Shown in pieces: positions 33,671 to 42,779 of a stretch of DNA of 64,000 nucleotides. Origin of the DNA: Salinivirga cyanobacteriivorans (GTDB lineage: Bacteria > Bacteroidota > Bacteroidia > Bacteroidales > Salinivirgaceae); the NCBI RefSeq assembly GCF_001443605.1, contig NZ_CP013118.1, forward strand, positions 504,225 to 568,224. Reading direction: 5' to 3'. The translations under genes were made by a program, and so were the position numbers. The notes under the pieces are model-generated. The model was not told where the DNA came from and searched no databases. It saw only the letters and a list, made by a program, of their open reading frames with translations. The number at the start of each line of letters is the position of its first letter. Position 1 is the first letter of the stretch.

Positions 33671-34777
33671 CTATTCTACAGGTGAAATCTGCCCGTTTGC
33701 AACACTAAATATACGAAAATCTAATGTAACTTTTTCAAGTACTTTGTCAATTCTCACCTTGTTGGCATCAGTAATAAATATTTGCCCAAAGCTATCTCCT
33801 GCCACAAGCGAGATAATTCGCTCAACTCTCGATGCATCAAGTTTATCGAACACATCATCGAGCAAAAGCAATGGTTTTTTGTTCATTGTTTTTTTAATAA
33901 GATCGAATTGTGCAAATTTTAACGATACAAGGTAGGTTTTTTGCTGTCCCTGCGATGCTGTTTTTTTTACGTTACGGTTACCTATCATGAATACCAGATC
34001 ATCGCGATGTATACCTTTTGTGGTATAGCGAGCAAGTTGATCGGGCTTTCTATTCTGTTTTAACAGGTCAGCCAAATTGCCGTCAAAAAGATCAGATTTG
34101 TACTGAAGCGAAACTTCCTCCTGGTTACCGGAAATATAGTTGTAGTATTCCTGAAAATCGGGAATAAGCTTTTCAAGCAAATTTTTACGAGCTTCAAAAA
34201 TGGGCATGGCATTTTTATATAATGCTTCGTCCCACATTTCAAGTGAAGGCTCATCCCAGTAATTTTGTTCTGCAAATGTTTTGAGTAATCGGTTACGCTG
34301 CTCCAGAGCCTTGTTGTAATCGATTAATTTTTGTAAATAACTGCGATCGTGCGTAGAGATTAAGGTATTAACCAGCCTTCTGCGCTCTTCGCTGCCATCG
34401 TGAATGAGCTGCGTATCACTTGGTGTGCTGAGCACAACGGGAATCAATCCAATATGGTCAGACAGTCGTTGATACTCTTTTTTATTCCGGCTAAATTTCT
34501 TTTTACGGCCTTCCTGTACACCACAAACTATTTTCTCTTCTTCGTCACGAATATTAAATACACCATCAATCATAAAAAAATGGTCGTCCTGTCTAATATT
34601 TTGCTGATCAGGAATATTAAAACAACTTTTACAATAGGATAAATAATAAACCGCTTCGAGCAAATTCGTTTTACCTGCGCCGTTATCACCTACAAAACAA
34701 TTGATTGCGGGAGATAAATCCAGCTCAGCAGACGCATAATTTTTAAAATTCAACAATGTCAATTTGTTCAAATACAT
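33671..34777 (-). CDS. recF: DNA replication/repair protein RecF
   Basis: Chosen start is the Met at 34777 ('MYLNKLTLLNFKNYASAELDLS'), six codons inside the open frame, matching RecF N-termini; length 368 aa. It has Walker A 'GDNGAGKTNLLEAVYYL', the ABC signature region 'ASQGQQKTYLVSLKFAQFDLI' and Walker B 'PLLLLDDVFDKLD'. RecF loads RecA at single-strand gaps with RecO and RecR. It is divergent from the TPR gene and coupled to the DciA-like gene. Confidence 0.94.
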   Translation of the reverse strand: MYLNKLTLLNFKNYASAELDLSPAINCFVGDNGAGKTNLLEAVYYLSYCKSCFNIPDQQNIRQDDHFFMIDGVFNIRDEEEKIVCGVQEGRKKKFSRNKKEYQRLSDHIGLIPVVLSTPSDTQLIHDGSEERRRLVNTLISTHDRSYLQKLIDYNKALEQRNRLLKTFAEQNYWDEPSLEMWDEALYKNAMPIFEARKNLLEKLIPDFQEYYNYISGNQEEVSLQYKSDLFDGNLADLLKQNRKPDQLARYTTKGIHRDDLVFMIGNRNVKKTASQGQQKTYLVSLKFAQFDLIKKTMNKKPLLLLDDVFDKLDASRVERIISLVAGDSFGQIFITDANKVRIDKVLEKVTLDFRIFSVANGQISPVE

Positions 34778-34861
34778 GGATACAAAATTAATCATTGCCT
34801 CTTAGATTTAGTATAAAAAACAGAAAACTTACCCACAATCGTTTAACAGCTCGAAAATTTA

Positions 34862-34892
34862 TTTGCCGATGAAATAATTTCGCTTAATTTTG
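34862..34892 (+). promoter_or_regulatory. Bacteroidota-type promoter for the TPR gene
   Basis: 'tttg' at 34862-34865 and 'taattttg' at 34885-34892 match the TTTG / TAnnTTTG boxes with the expected 19-bp spacer. The start codon lies 31 bp downstream, preceded by 'aaggaag', a likely ribosome binding site. Confidence 0.6.
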
Positions 34893-34923
34893 CGCTGAAT
34901 TAATAGAAAAATCTGTAAGGAAG

Positions 34924-35622
34924 ATGTCAAAAAAGAAGGAACAAAATCAGGCACAGGAAACAACATTTGAGAATGTTGAACAGGCGCTGAGTCGCACAGA
35001 GCATTTCATTGAGAAAAATCAAAAAACAATTACCACTGTAGCTGTAGTGGTCGCCCTCCTGGTACTGGGATACTGGGGATATCAGAAATATATAATGCAA
35101 CCAAAAACAATGGAAGCACAGGAAATGATTTTTCCGGCGGAACAATATTTCCAGCGCGATTCATTTAACCTTGCACTGAATGGTGATGGAAACAACTATG
35201 GTTTCCTAGATATTATTGACGAATATGGATCAACACCTTCGGGAAATCTGGCTGAATATTATGCAGGTATTTGTTACCTTCATATGGGCAACTTTGCAGA
35301 AGCTGTTGATTACTTAAAATCGTATTCTGCTGATGATATAATGACCAGGGTAACCTCAAAGGGCGCCATTGGTGATGCTATGGTAGAAATGGGCGAAAAC
35401 CTCGAAGGTGCAAAATACTACGAAGAAGCAGCTTCGGTATTCAAAAATAAGTTTACATCGCCAATTTACCTAATGAAGGCAGCGCAAGTGTATTACACTG
35501 AAGGGCAATACGAAAAAGCACTTGAATTATACGAACGCATTGAAAAAAACTTCCCAGAAAGTCGCGAATACAGAAGTATTGAAAAATATATAAGCCGCAC
35601 AAAAGCTATGATGAATTCATAG
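34924..35622 (+). CDS. YfgM-like tetratricopeptide membrane protein
   Basis: The 232-aa protein has a charged N-terminus, one membrane helix at about residues 36-53 ('TITTVAVVVALLVLGYWGY') and TPR-like helical pairs in the remainder ('GNLAEYYAGICYLHMGNFAEAVDYLKSY', 'AAQVYYTEGQYEKALELYERIEKNFPES'). Such proteins are periplasmic-facing and may help secretion or envelope complex assembly. It follows the divergent recF in an arrangement common in Bacteroidales and is separated from ribH by a terminator. Confidence 0.85.
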   Translation: MSKKKEQNQAQETTFENVEQALSRTEHFIEKNQKTITTVAVVVALLVLGYWGYQKYIMQPKTMEAQEMIFPAEQYFQRDSFNLALNGDGNNYGFLDIIDEYGSTPSGNLAEYYAGICYLHMGNFAEAVDYLKSYSADDIMTRVTSKGAIGDAMVEMGENLEGAKYYEEAASVFKNKFTSPIYLMKAAQVYYTEGQYEKALELYERIEKNFPESREYRSIEKYISRTKAMMNS

Positions 35623-35640
35623 TCAAGGGCTAAAAGAAGC

Positions 35641-35674
35641 AAAAGGAGGTGTTGATCAATACCTCCTTTTTTAT
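35641..35674 (+). terminator. rho-independent terminator
   Basis: Perfect arms 'aaaaggaggt' and 'acctcctttt' around a 10-nt loop, followed by 'ttatt'. It lies 18 bp after the TPR gene stop. Confidence 0.8.
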
Positions 35675-35699
35675 TCGGAACACTTATAAAACTTCGCAT

Positions 35700-36203
35700 A
35701 TGGCTACATCATTAAAAAACCTCTCCGATACGGCAATACAGCCCATTCCAAATGCTACAGGTTACAAATTCGGAATACTCGTTGCCGAGTGGAACCCCGA
35801 AGTAACAGAATCAATGGGTAAAGCAGCCAAAGAAACCTTACTGGTCCATGGTGTTAAACCTGAAGATATTTTATACAAGTATGTCCCGGGTAGTTATGAA
35901 CTATCTCTGGGAGCACAGTACATGGCAGAATATACAGATGTGGATGCTATCATCGTATTGGGTTGTGTAATTCAGGGAGAAACCCGCCATTTCGATTATG
36001 TTTGTAAGGCTGTTACAGAAGGAACCAATGAAGTGAGCCTCAAATATAATATCCCGGTTGGATTTGGTGTATTGACGACCGAAAACCAACAGCAAGCCCT
36101 TGACCGGGCAGGTGGTAAACATGGTAATAAAGGTGACGAGGCAGCCGGAGCAGCCATCAAGATGGTAGCCCTGAAACATGAAATCAACCAAAAGAATGAT
36201 TAA
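35700..36203 (+). CDS. ribH: 6,7-dimethyl-8-ribityllumazine synthase
   Basis: The frame opens at 35649 within the terminator, but ATG 35700 gives the proper start ('MATSLKNLSDTAIQPIP'). The 167-aa enzyme shows 'FGILVAEWNPEVTESM', 'YVPGSYELSLGAQYM' and 'IVLGCVIQGETRHFDYVCKAV', with the catalytic His in the last. It condenses the ribityl-uracil amine with dihydroxybutanone phosphate in riboflavin synthesis. Its end overlaps the next start by 8 bp. Confidence 0.94.
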   Translation: MATSLKNLSDTAIQPIPNATGYKFGILVAEWNPEVTESMGKAAKETLLVHGVKPEDILYKYVPGSYELSLGAQYMAEYTDVDAIIVLGCVIQGETRHFDYVCKAVTEGTNEVSLKYNIPVGFGVLTTENQQQALDRAGGKHGNKGDEAAGAAIKMVALKHEINQKND

Positions 36204-36498
36204 ACATGTGGTCATGTGGCGGCTTCATGAGCAGGCCGATGGTCGTTCGAAAAAAGAAAATATTAAAATTTTTCTCGAGCAATTAGCCGAACTTCCTGAT
36301 CAGATCCCGCAGATAATTTCTTTTAATTACGGAGCTAATAGCATTGAGCAAAAAGAACAGGCCGATGTTGTGCTTATAGCAGAGTTTAAAGACAAACAGG
36401 CGCTGGAGGCGTATCGCTCTCATCCAGCACATATGGAATTTATAGAAAGCATTAAAAGTTTTCGATTCGAAAGGCGAGTGGTTGACATTGAATACTAA
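36196..36498 (+). CDS. Dabb-family (stress-responsive A/B barrel) protein
   Basis: ATG 36196 gives 'MIKHVVMWRLHEQADGRS', the standard Dabb start; an upstream Met at 36178 is less likely. The 100-aa protein is a small ferredoxin-like alpha/beta barrel ('IISFNYGANSIEQKEQADVVLIAEFKDKQALEAYRSHPAHMEFIESI'). These form dimers and some act on small cyclic or polyketide substrates, but most are uncharacterised. It is coupled to ribH and ends at a terminator. Confidence 0.88.
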   Translation: MIKHVVMWRLHEQADGRSKKENIKIFLEQLAELPDQIPQIISFNYGANSIEQKEQADVVLIAEFKDKQALEAYRSHPAHMEFIESIKSFRFERRVVDIEY

Positions 36499-36513
36499 TC
36501 GCTATAACTTCTC

Positions 36514-36579
36514 AAAGGTAACCCCCGGGATTTTTTTCGGGGGTTTTTCTTTGGGAAATTTTATTGATATACCAGCCCT
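36514..36579 (+). terminator. terminator within a duplicated 66-bp segment (copy 1)
   Basis: Arms 'aacccccg' (36520-36527) and 'cgggggtt' (36538-36545) with a T-rich loop and tail. The whole segment through 'taccagccct' is repeated at 37358-37422. It terminates the ribH-Dabb operon. Confidence 0.75.
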
Positions 36580-37357
36580 CCCGTTTTGTGCAATGCATGA
36601 CCCACTTTATCTCATCATAGAAAAAGTTAACTTTTTACAACCAACTTTTTTTCATGACAAAAAAAGTTGCAAAAAAGTCTAGATCAAATTACGCTTCCAC
36701 CCGCTCTGTTCAATAAACTAAATGACATATAAAAGCTGGACAAGCCTCTTTTATGTCATTTATGTTTATTGATCATTCACGCTAACGCTAGCCCGCCAAT
36801 TTGATCGGGCCAACCCGCTTTGGGGAGGTGCTAATCATTTTCTGAAACGGGCAATTATAGTCGGCCTAAGTATTTTGAGCGGGCACCTTCTTACTTGAAG
36901 ATTTCGGCCGAAGGCAAATTAAAAACTGTTTAAGATGATGCGAAGTAAGTTTAATTGGAAATGAAATGGAAGTAGCATCATCGAGTTTTTTTAATTTAGA
37001 AATCGAAAGTAAAGAAGGTCGCTCAAAATGCTAAGCCTTGAATTTCCGCCAGTGGTCGGACTAAAGTTTTGCTTCGTTTTTGTTTCAACCGAATCACCGT
37101 TAGGTGATGAGCTCACGACCAAAGGGAGTAACCTAAAATGAAGAGCCAAGCCGGCTTGAGGTGATGGTAATTAATGTTATGTCATTTTAATCTTTAATAT
37201 ATCATTTCAAGAAAACCACTTGATAAAAAATCCGTTTTTTAAATTCGATTACCTTAAAAATTTGTTCCGCATGACCCAAAATGTAAATTTTTTTACTCGT
37301 AACCAACTGATATTCAGACATGACCTTTTAGGGCGTCGTCATGGTGCACAAAACAGG
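36580..37357. other. gene-free segment rich in hairpins
   Basis: No convincing gene is found on either strand. It holds a T/A-rich hairpin ('caacttttttt' 36642-36652 with 36659-36669), a hairpin around 36719-36760 ('aaatgacat' with 'atgtcattt'), and a large imperfect palindrome of about 185 bp (36861-37045), in which 'aagtattttgagcg', 'ccttcttac', 'gatttc', 'aaattaaaaa' and 'gatgatgc' on the left pair in order with the right side. It may be a miniature mobile element or a structured RNA. Confidence 0.6.
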
Positions 37358-37422
37358 AAAGGTAACCCCCGGATTTTTTCCGGGGGTTTTTCTTTGGGAA
37401 ATTTTATTTATATACCAGCCCT
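37358..37422 (+). terminator. terminator within the duplicated segment (copy 2)
   Basis: Arms 'aacccccgg' (37364-37372) and 'ccgggggtt' (37380-37388), T-rich tail. Flanking sequence is the same as in copy 1, so it arose by duplication or insertion. Confidence 0.7.
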
Positions 37423-37501
37423 AATGGGCCTATTTCATTTAAAACAACAGGTCAGCTAATTATTGAAATGCAAGAAAAAATAATATGCCGAAAGCTGACA
37501 T

Positions 37502-37540
37502 AATGATGGCGCATACCCGTTAAGCATATGCGCCATCATT
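37502..37540. terminator. bidirectional terminator-like hairpin
   Basis: Arms 'aatgatggcgcata' and 'tatgcgccatcatt' are perfect 14-bp complements, with T-rich DNA on one side. It lies 16 bp beyond the stop of the minus-strand transglutaminase gene. Confidence 0.7.
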
Positions 37541-37556
37541 TTTGCTTAATTTAAAT

Positions 37557-40175
37557 TTATCTTAAAATATCTTTTTCAATTCCCATGCGAATACGTGTAT
37601 GATCCACATCATAGTCCATAATCATATCGCCGGTTTTATAAAGTTTAACAGCATTAAGGTCGTACCAAATAATACTTTTTCCTATGCTTACACCGCCCAA
37701 TACATCTATCTGGCTGTTGCCTGAGTTATAAGCCGATACTTTAAAGCGGGCATTATTGTTTACTTTAAGGGTTTTGAATGATACTTCGCCCTGGTTATCG
37801 GTTTTGATCGTAACAATTCCCTCAGAGTTTTTAATAAACTGTATACGGCCAATGCTTTTATAAATATGAGGGGAGCGCTTTTTAAACTCCGGATTATATT
37901 TATCGAGCGTACGCTGAGCCTCCTCTCCTGGTAGTGCAATACTGCTATTATTCAACAATTTAATTACAGCAAACAAACCAGCAATGGCCGGGTTATAATC
38001 TTTTTCAAGTAATTTACTGTTTTCTTCTATTAACACTTCAGGTGCAGAGAATGAAGCACCGGCATCGTAGGATGCAGTTTGCACACCCAACCCAGCCATT
38101 TCATAGGGAGCACCGGTGACATAAATATTACCTTCTTCGTTTATAGCCAGTCCAAAATCCTGGAATTGCTCGGCCTCTTTAAAAATCTGGTTACCAACAG
38201 GATCGCCATCATACTCAAATTCACTCGTAAACATGAACCCTCGTTGTAGTCCAATTTCTTCCAGTCCAACCTGTTGCGCCCAAACCAGGTCGCCATTTGG
38301 GTTAATGCGTGCAACCAGCACATCTGGCATTTCTTTGGCTTTTAAATACTTGTAACCAAAATTAAAACTTTCATCAAATGAACCAGTAACAACAACATCA
38401 CCATTAGGTGCCTGTGCTATTCCATATCCTGTTTCGGTTCCTTCACCTCCAAAACTTTGAGCCCAGTGTATATTCAGGTCCTTATCGACCTTTAGTACAA
38501 ACATATCTCTACTGCCATCTTCAGAGTTTAACTCATAACGACCAAATTTAAGTGTTCCTGAAAAATACCCGGTAAGATAAATATTTCCCTGTTCATCTGT
38601 GATGATATCTCCGGTATTGTTGCCACGGTAGCCGCCCATATCCATCACTATACCCCATATTTCACGTTCGGCATAGGCTTCGTTCAATTTGTTACGCAAC
38701 TGGAATATTTCAGCTGGTGTGCCGGCATACTGAGGCATGGTCATACCAATAGGTGCATTGATGTATGTGGGGTCGCAAATGGTATATTTTTCATCTTTGT
38801 AATTGATGTATTGCCCTTCAATATCTTCATTAAATTTTACGGCTGTTGCCATGTGGCCTGAATATCCTACACCTACTACATCAAGTTGCATCAACTCTTT
38901 TACCAGGTAAGCAAACAGTACCGAACGGTCTTCGCAGTCGGAATATGGATAATTGAAAAGCTCATCGGCAAAAAAGAATTTTTCTTTACCAAATTGCTCC
39001 TGGTCGGTTTTATAATCGAAAGCTGTTTGTACGAAACGCAGTAAAATTGAAGCAGCTTCTTTCTCAGACTTATCTGCAATAATGGGTTGTAAACCTTCTT
39101 TAAGCGATTGCTTTGTATTGCCGGCTACTGTTGCATCAAAATAGACAGTAGCATCTGAAAGCGGGAAATCGTTGTAGTAATCAATTACATTTTTGTTATA
39201 CTGCACATCAAACTCAAAGGGTTCTCCAATGTATGTAAAAGTCACTTTTTTAGTCTTTTCTTTTACATCAGTATTCAAAGGCCGATCGATGTTCAGATCA
39301 AAAATCTTTGTAGCTTCGGGAAAATCTTTGTCGTAGGTAAGCACATTGGCGTGGTCGCCATTGATCAAATAGTATTTAATACCATTGAACGTAAAGAAAG
39401 GTACATCGTAAATGTTATTTGCTGCCGGAATCAACAGATATAGGTTATCGCCTTTGTATGCAACTCTGGCACGATAGTTAGATTTAATCAGAAGGAACCA
39501 CTGTAAAAATACAGCTCCTGCATCATCACCGGCAATTTGCTCACTGGCGTTTTTCACCAACAGGTAATAGCCCCAATCATTCAGGTTCATTTCGTTTCTG
39601 GTAGTCATCAATTGCTCGAGCAGATGATTGTAGTTGGTCTTTGACATCTCTCCATATTTCTCAGAAATAACCTGCTCTGAAATATTATCGGGAAAATCGT
39701 TCAAAAAACCACGATCGTAGTCAATTGAAATATCGGTTCCATAAAAATCAAAATACTGACTGGATGTCGCAAAATCTTTAGGCGCTGTTTTTTGCAAAAT
39801 TGGTTTTTCCACCTCAGCGGGCTTCTTCTTAAGAGGTTCCGCCTCTTTAAATTCTAGAGCCTCTTCCTCTGCTGTGGCGTTTTCATCAGCCTTAGGCATT
39901 TCTTCGGGTTTGGGACCAATATCTGGCTGAGATTCCTTGTATAATTCAAATTCTTTAAACTTTTTCTCAAGAAAATCCTGCCATTCTTTGTCAAGTTTCT
40001 CGATATATTTGTCCATCTCTTCAGCATACTTTGCAAGCAATTCGTCTTGCTGCTTAAAATATTGCTGTTCGCGTTTCTCCTGCTGCTCCTTATACGCTTC
40101 CCAATCCTCATCTACCTGGGCAACAGCTACAGATGCGATTAATAACATAATTATGATCCCTGCAATACTTTTCAT
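37557..40175 (-). CDS. secreted transglutaminase-like / SBBP beta-propeller protein (872 aa)
   Basis: A signal peptide (residues 1-19) is followed by a coiled coil of about 75 residues ('EKREQQYFKQQDELLAKYAEEMDKY' region), a Pro/Glu linker, and a beta-rich domain. A transglutaminase-like core follows with the triad Cys in 'YSDCEDRSVLF', His in 'GYSGHMATAV' and Asp in 'YTICDPTY'. The C-terminal third has SBBP-type repeats ('DEQGNIYLTGYFSGTLKFG', 'NGDVVVTGSFDESFNFG', 'EEGNIYVTGAPYEM'). It is probably an extracytoplasmic protease-like or cross-linking protein; the specific role is unknown. Confidence 0.8.
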   Translation of the reverse strand: MKSIAGIIIMLLIASVAVAQVDEDWEAYKEQQEKREQQYFKQQDELLAKYAEEMDKYIEKLDKEWQDFLEKKFKEFELYKESQPDIGPKPEEMPKADENATAEEEALEFKEAEPLKKKPAEVEKPILQKTAPKDFATSSQYFDFYGTDISIDYDRGFLNDFPDNISEQVISEKYGEMSKTNYNHLLEQLMTTRNEMNLNDWGYYLLVKNASEQIAGDDAGAVFLQWFLLIKSNYRARVAYKGDNLYLLIPAANNIYDVPFFTFNGIKYYLINGDHANVLTYDKDFPEATKIFDLNIDRPLNTDVKEKTKKVTFTYIGEPFEFDVQYNKNVIDYYNDFPLSDATVYFDATVAGNTKQSLKEGLQPIIADKSEKEAASILLRFVQTAFDYKTDQEQFGKEKFFFADELFNYPYSDCEDRSVLFAYLVKELMQLDVVGVGYSGHMATAVKFNEDIEGQYINYKDEKYTICDPTYINAPIGMTMPQYAGTPAEIFQLRNKLNEAYAEREIWGIVMDMGGYRGNNTGDIITDEQGNIYLTGYFSGTLKFGRYELNSEDGSRDMFVLKVDKDLNIHWAQSFGGEGTETGYGIAQAPNGDVVVTGSFDESFNFGYKYLKAKEMPDVLVARINPNGDLVWAQQVGLEEIGLQRGFMFTSEFEYDGDPVGNQIFKEAEQFQDFGLAINEEGNIYVTGAPYEMAGLGVQTASYDAGASFSAPEVLIEENSKLLEKDYNPAIAGLFAVIKLLNNSSIALPGEEAQRTLDKYNPEFKKRSPHIYKSIGRIQFIKNSEGIVTIKTDNQGEVSFKTLKVNNNARFKVSAYNSGNSQIDVLGGVSIGKSIIWYDLNAVKLYKTGDMIMDYDVDHTRIRMGIEKDILR

Positions 40176-40388
40176 GATTCTATGATTTTTATTCTACAAA
40201 AAGCTAAAATGCTCAACGCAATTTAATACTTATTGCATAAGTAAACGGAATAAAAAGCGGTTTTTTAATTTCGTTAACAGAAAAATAAACGCACTTTAAG
40301 TTATAATTGAAACAGAACCCGGTTCGTATTTACTTTAAGAATCCTATAATATCATGGTAAGCATTTGAAACCTTATCCATTTGTTAGC

Positions 40389-40500
40389 CTCTGCCCTGCA
40401 TTGCCCACTGGCGCGAGAACCATTTTGTGGTGGTTTATAAAATTGTCAAAGGTCTCTACTCCAACCTGCCCAGAATTTCACACAAATACATAAAAAAAAA
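40389..40500 (+). pseudogene. C39 peptidase 3' remnant (unit 0)
   Basis: The sequence from 'ctctgccctgcattgccc' onward matches the end of the truncated C39 gene at 44295-44435 almost base for base, including the same abnormal junction after 'KIVKG' ('LYSNLPRIS'). Everything upstream of it is missing. It marks a former extra copy of the peptide unit, now deleted. Confidence 0.8.
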
Positions 40501-40635
40501 ATCAAAACAATAAAAGCAGGCATAATTGACGAAAACCCCACTGTAGCAAAATAACAATATAACAATACAGCACCACACCCCAATCACCACTTATCACCAA
40601 ACAACAACCGAACACACCCCCAAACCGACCGTTTA

Positions 40636-40643
40636 TACATTTG
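40636..40643 (+). promoter_or_regulatory. candidate -7 box, conserved in both peptide units
   Basis: 'tacatttg' fits TAnnTTTG, lies 69 bp before the helix-turn-helix gene and is conserved at 46054-46061 in front of the second copy, although the sequence just downstream differs. No clear -33 TTG is seen. Confidence 0.4.
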
Positions 40644-40712
40644 GCTTGTTCATTTGCAAATATTTTCTCATTTTTATAACTCGATTACAGCACCAAAAAC
40701 AAAACAGCAGAA

Positions 40713-40970
40713 ATGGAAAACATTACCCAATTGCAAAAGCTTGCCCAGCTAATAGCTATGGAGCACACCGGGCTGCGTTACCAGGTGGCAAAAATATTTC
40801 AGGTTAGCGAACGCACTATCACTAATTGGATTGCCTACCTGGAAAAAATGTATTTTGTAAAAATATGCTATTCTCACTCAACAGAAACTTACAAAGTGGT
40901 AGAAGGCGAATTACCCCCCCCCTTATCTGAAATGAATATAAATTACCACGTTAACAAAAGGGAAATGTAG
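40713..40970 (+). CDS. small helix-turn-helix protein (unit 1)
   Basis: The 85-aa protein carries a helix-turn-helix at residues 18-45 ('GLRYQVAKIFQVSERTITNWIAYLEKM') resembling MarR/MerR-like or winged-helix DNA readers. It is the first gene of the peptide unit, just upstream of the precursor, so it may regulate the locus. The first 14 codons occur again, cut by an IS, at 46132. A run of eight C residues near codon 69 could be prone to slippage. Confidence 0.65.
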   Translation: MENITQLQKLAQLIAMEHTGLRYQVAKIFQVSERTITNWIAYLEKMYFVKICYSHSTETYKVVEGELPPPLSEMNINYHVNKREM

Positions 40971-40986
40971 TTTCCCCGATCGCGAT

Positions 40987-40994
40987 TATATTTG
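40987..40994 (+). promoter_or_regulatory. candidate -7 box for the precursor peptide gene
   Basis: 'tatatttg' matches TAnnTTTG, 86 bp upstream of the precursor ATG in a gap between the regulator and the precursor. The -33 region is weak. Confidence 0.4.
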
Positions 40995-41080
40995 CTAATG
41001 CAATTTGAATGTTACGGCCGTAAATAGCAATTGCAGGTAAACCTACACCTAATAGTAAAGATTGGCAAAATCATATTATT

Positions 41081-41311
41081 ATGAAAAAAGAATCTTTAAA
41101 GGAGTTTGAACTCCTTAATGATGAGGAGGCAATTAATACCAAAGGTGGTGAGGAATGGTGTTTTGTGGATACATTGCTAGGTGGTTGTACTGTTGAAATG
41201 GAACTATGCCGCACCATAGAAGTTGGCTGCTCAGGTGGATTTACATGGGACGGCGATTGTTATGAAAGCACATGTCCAAGCAGTTTTACAACTTGTACTC
41301 AACCTGATTAA
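41081..41311 (+). CDS. cysteine-rich GG-leader precursor peptide (candidate RiPP)
   Basis: The 76-aa protein has a Bacteroidales-type GG leader (residues 1-23: 'SLKEFELLNDEEAINTKGG'), and a 53-residue core with seven cysteines and many Thr, Gly and acidic residues. C39 peptidases cut after such GG motifs during export. The gene directly precedes a SPASM radical SAM enzyme, and the locus continues with a metallopeptidase and C39/ABC/HlyD export genes. Thioether cross-links of the sactipeptide/ranthipeptide type would fit the cysteines, but this is inference; disulfides are also possible. Confidence 0.75.
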   Translation: MKKESLKEFELLNDEEAINTKGGEEWCFVDTLLGGCTVEMELCRTIEVGCSGGFTWDGDCYESTCPSSFTTCTQPD

Positions 41312-41405
41312 GTGAACTAAGACTGTTGGATAATTACTTATTTTCTTATTATGACAATGAGGAATTAAAAGTTAATTTGAAAACAGTCTTTTTAAAAATG
41401 ATATT

Positions 41406-42779
41406 ATGAAAGGTCAAGAAATTTTTTTATTAGAAGAGGGCAATTCAAAAGTAATATTTCATCCAGAAACGTTAAAAATCTTTAACGTAAATGAAGACGA
41501 AACATGGGGGAAAGTTAGAGCATTGCAAAAAAAAGATTATTCAAAATATTCAGAAAGTGACATCAGTATACTTAATTCAAAAATAGAAGAAGTAGTTAAA
41601 GAATCTCCTTTAAGCATAAAAAATAAGAGTACAAATAGAGATCTATTTCATGTTTCCAGTGTTATTTTACCGATTAGTGGAAATTGTAACTTGAAATGTA
41701 CATATTGCTTTGCACACGATGAAGGTAAAATCCCCTTTAAAAGTTTTTCAAAAAATGAAGCTAAATCTGCGATTGACAAATTAATGCAAGATCGGTCATA
41801 TGATGATTCTTTAAATATTACTTTTTTCGGTGGAGAACCATTTTTAAATTTTGAGGTTTTAAAATTTGTAGTTAATTATGCTAATTCCCAATATCCTAAA
41901 TATAAAATCAACTTCTCAGCCACTACTAATGGTACAATTCTAACAGAGGAAATTATTACATTCTTAGAACAGAATAAAATCACATTATTAGTAAGTTTAG
42001 ATGGCCCCCAAGAGATCAATCGGCATAGGAAATATAAAAATGGTGGCGATTCTTATTCTACAGTGGCCAGCAATATAGAAAAACTAAAGAACAGGGTGAA
42101 ATTTAGTCTTCGAATAACAATTTCAAATGATAATATTAAAAATACTTTAAGAATATACAAATACTTTGAAGAAGCGAAAGTATTATTTAATGTTGTATTT
42201 GCATACAAATCTGGAAATACTTCTCATCAATTAGCAGACTACACAAATGAAGATATTAATATTATTGAAAGTCAGCTAAATAAGGTGAGGGAATATTATT
42301 TAGATAAGATAATAAATGAACAAGTTGATAAAATTTATTGCTTGTCAATCCTATCAGACATTAAAACCTTAAGATATAGGATTTTAAGTGAAAATCACTG
42401 CGGAGCAGGCTTTGGGTTGTTTTCAATTACCAATGATGGATCAGTTTTTACTTGTGAACACCTTGTAAGTTATACTAAGTATTCAATTGGTAATATTTAT
42501 GGTAAAATTAATTCTAAATTGAAGAATGATTTCAGAGCTGAAAACATTGAAAACATTGACACTTGTTCTGATTGCTGGGCTAGAAATTTATGTTTAGGAG
42601 GATGTTTTGCAGAAAAAGTACTTTCGGGAATTAAGCCTAATAAAAAACCTTCTCAAGATTCATGCTCTTTAAAACTTATTTATTTTAAAAATGTATTATT
42701 GTTGTTTTCGAAGATTATAATTGGAAGACCCGACTTTTTTAAGAAAAACACAAAAAAGAATGATGAAAGAAATTGTTAA
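41406..42779 (+). CDS. SPASM-domain radical SAM peptide maturase
   Basis: The 457-aa enzyme has the radical SAM motif CxxxCxxC at Cys94, Cys98 and Cys101 ('NCNLKCTYC'), 'ITFFGGEPFLNFEVL' (the GGE motif) and 'LLVSLDGPQEINRHRK'. A C-terminal SPASM domain binds auxiliary Fe-S clusters through Cys residues in 'HCGAGFG', 'VFTCEHL' and 'CSDCWARNLCLGGC'. The N-terminal 90 residues may be a leader-binding domain. It should modify the adjacent Cys-rich precursor. Its end overlaps the next gene by 20 bp. Confidence 0.88.
   Translation: MKGQEIFLLEEGNSKVIFHPETLKIFNVNEDETWGKVRALQKKDYSKYSESDISILNSKIEEVVKESPLSIKNKSTNRDLFHVSSVILPISGNCNLKCTYCFAHDEGKIPFKSFSKNEAKSAIDKLMQDRSYDDSLNITFFGGEPFLNFEVLKFVVNYANSQYPKYKINFSATTNGTILTEEIITFLEQNKITLLVSLDGPQEINRHRKYKNGGDSYSTVASNIEKLKNRVKFSLRITISNDNIKNTLRIYKYFEEAKVLFNVVFAYKSGNTSHQLADYTNEDINIIESQLNKVREYYLDKIINEQVDKIYCLSILSDIKTLRYRILSENHCGAGFGLFSITNDGSVFTCEHLVSYTKYSIGNIYGKINSKLKNDFRAENIENIDTCSDCWARNLCLGGCFAEKVLSGIKPNKKPSQDSCSLKLIYFKNVLLLFSKIIIGRPDFFKKNTKKNDERNC

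Noticed and set aside
36482-36682. Open frame downstream of the Dabb gene, and a similar one at 37220-37459
   Set aside because: Both are translations of the duplicated terminator segment and flanks; no start signals or protein features.
36781-37110. Another integron attC site (gctaac ... gttagg)
   Set aside because: The cores do not bound the large palindrome and no complementary cassette start is found nearby.
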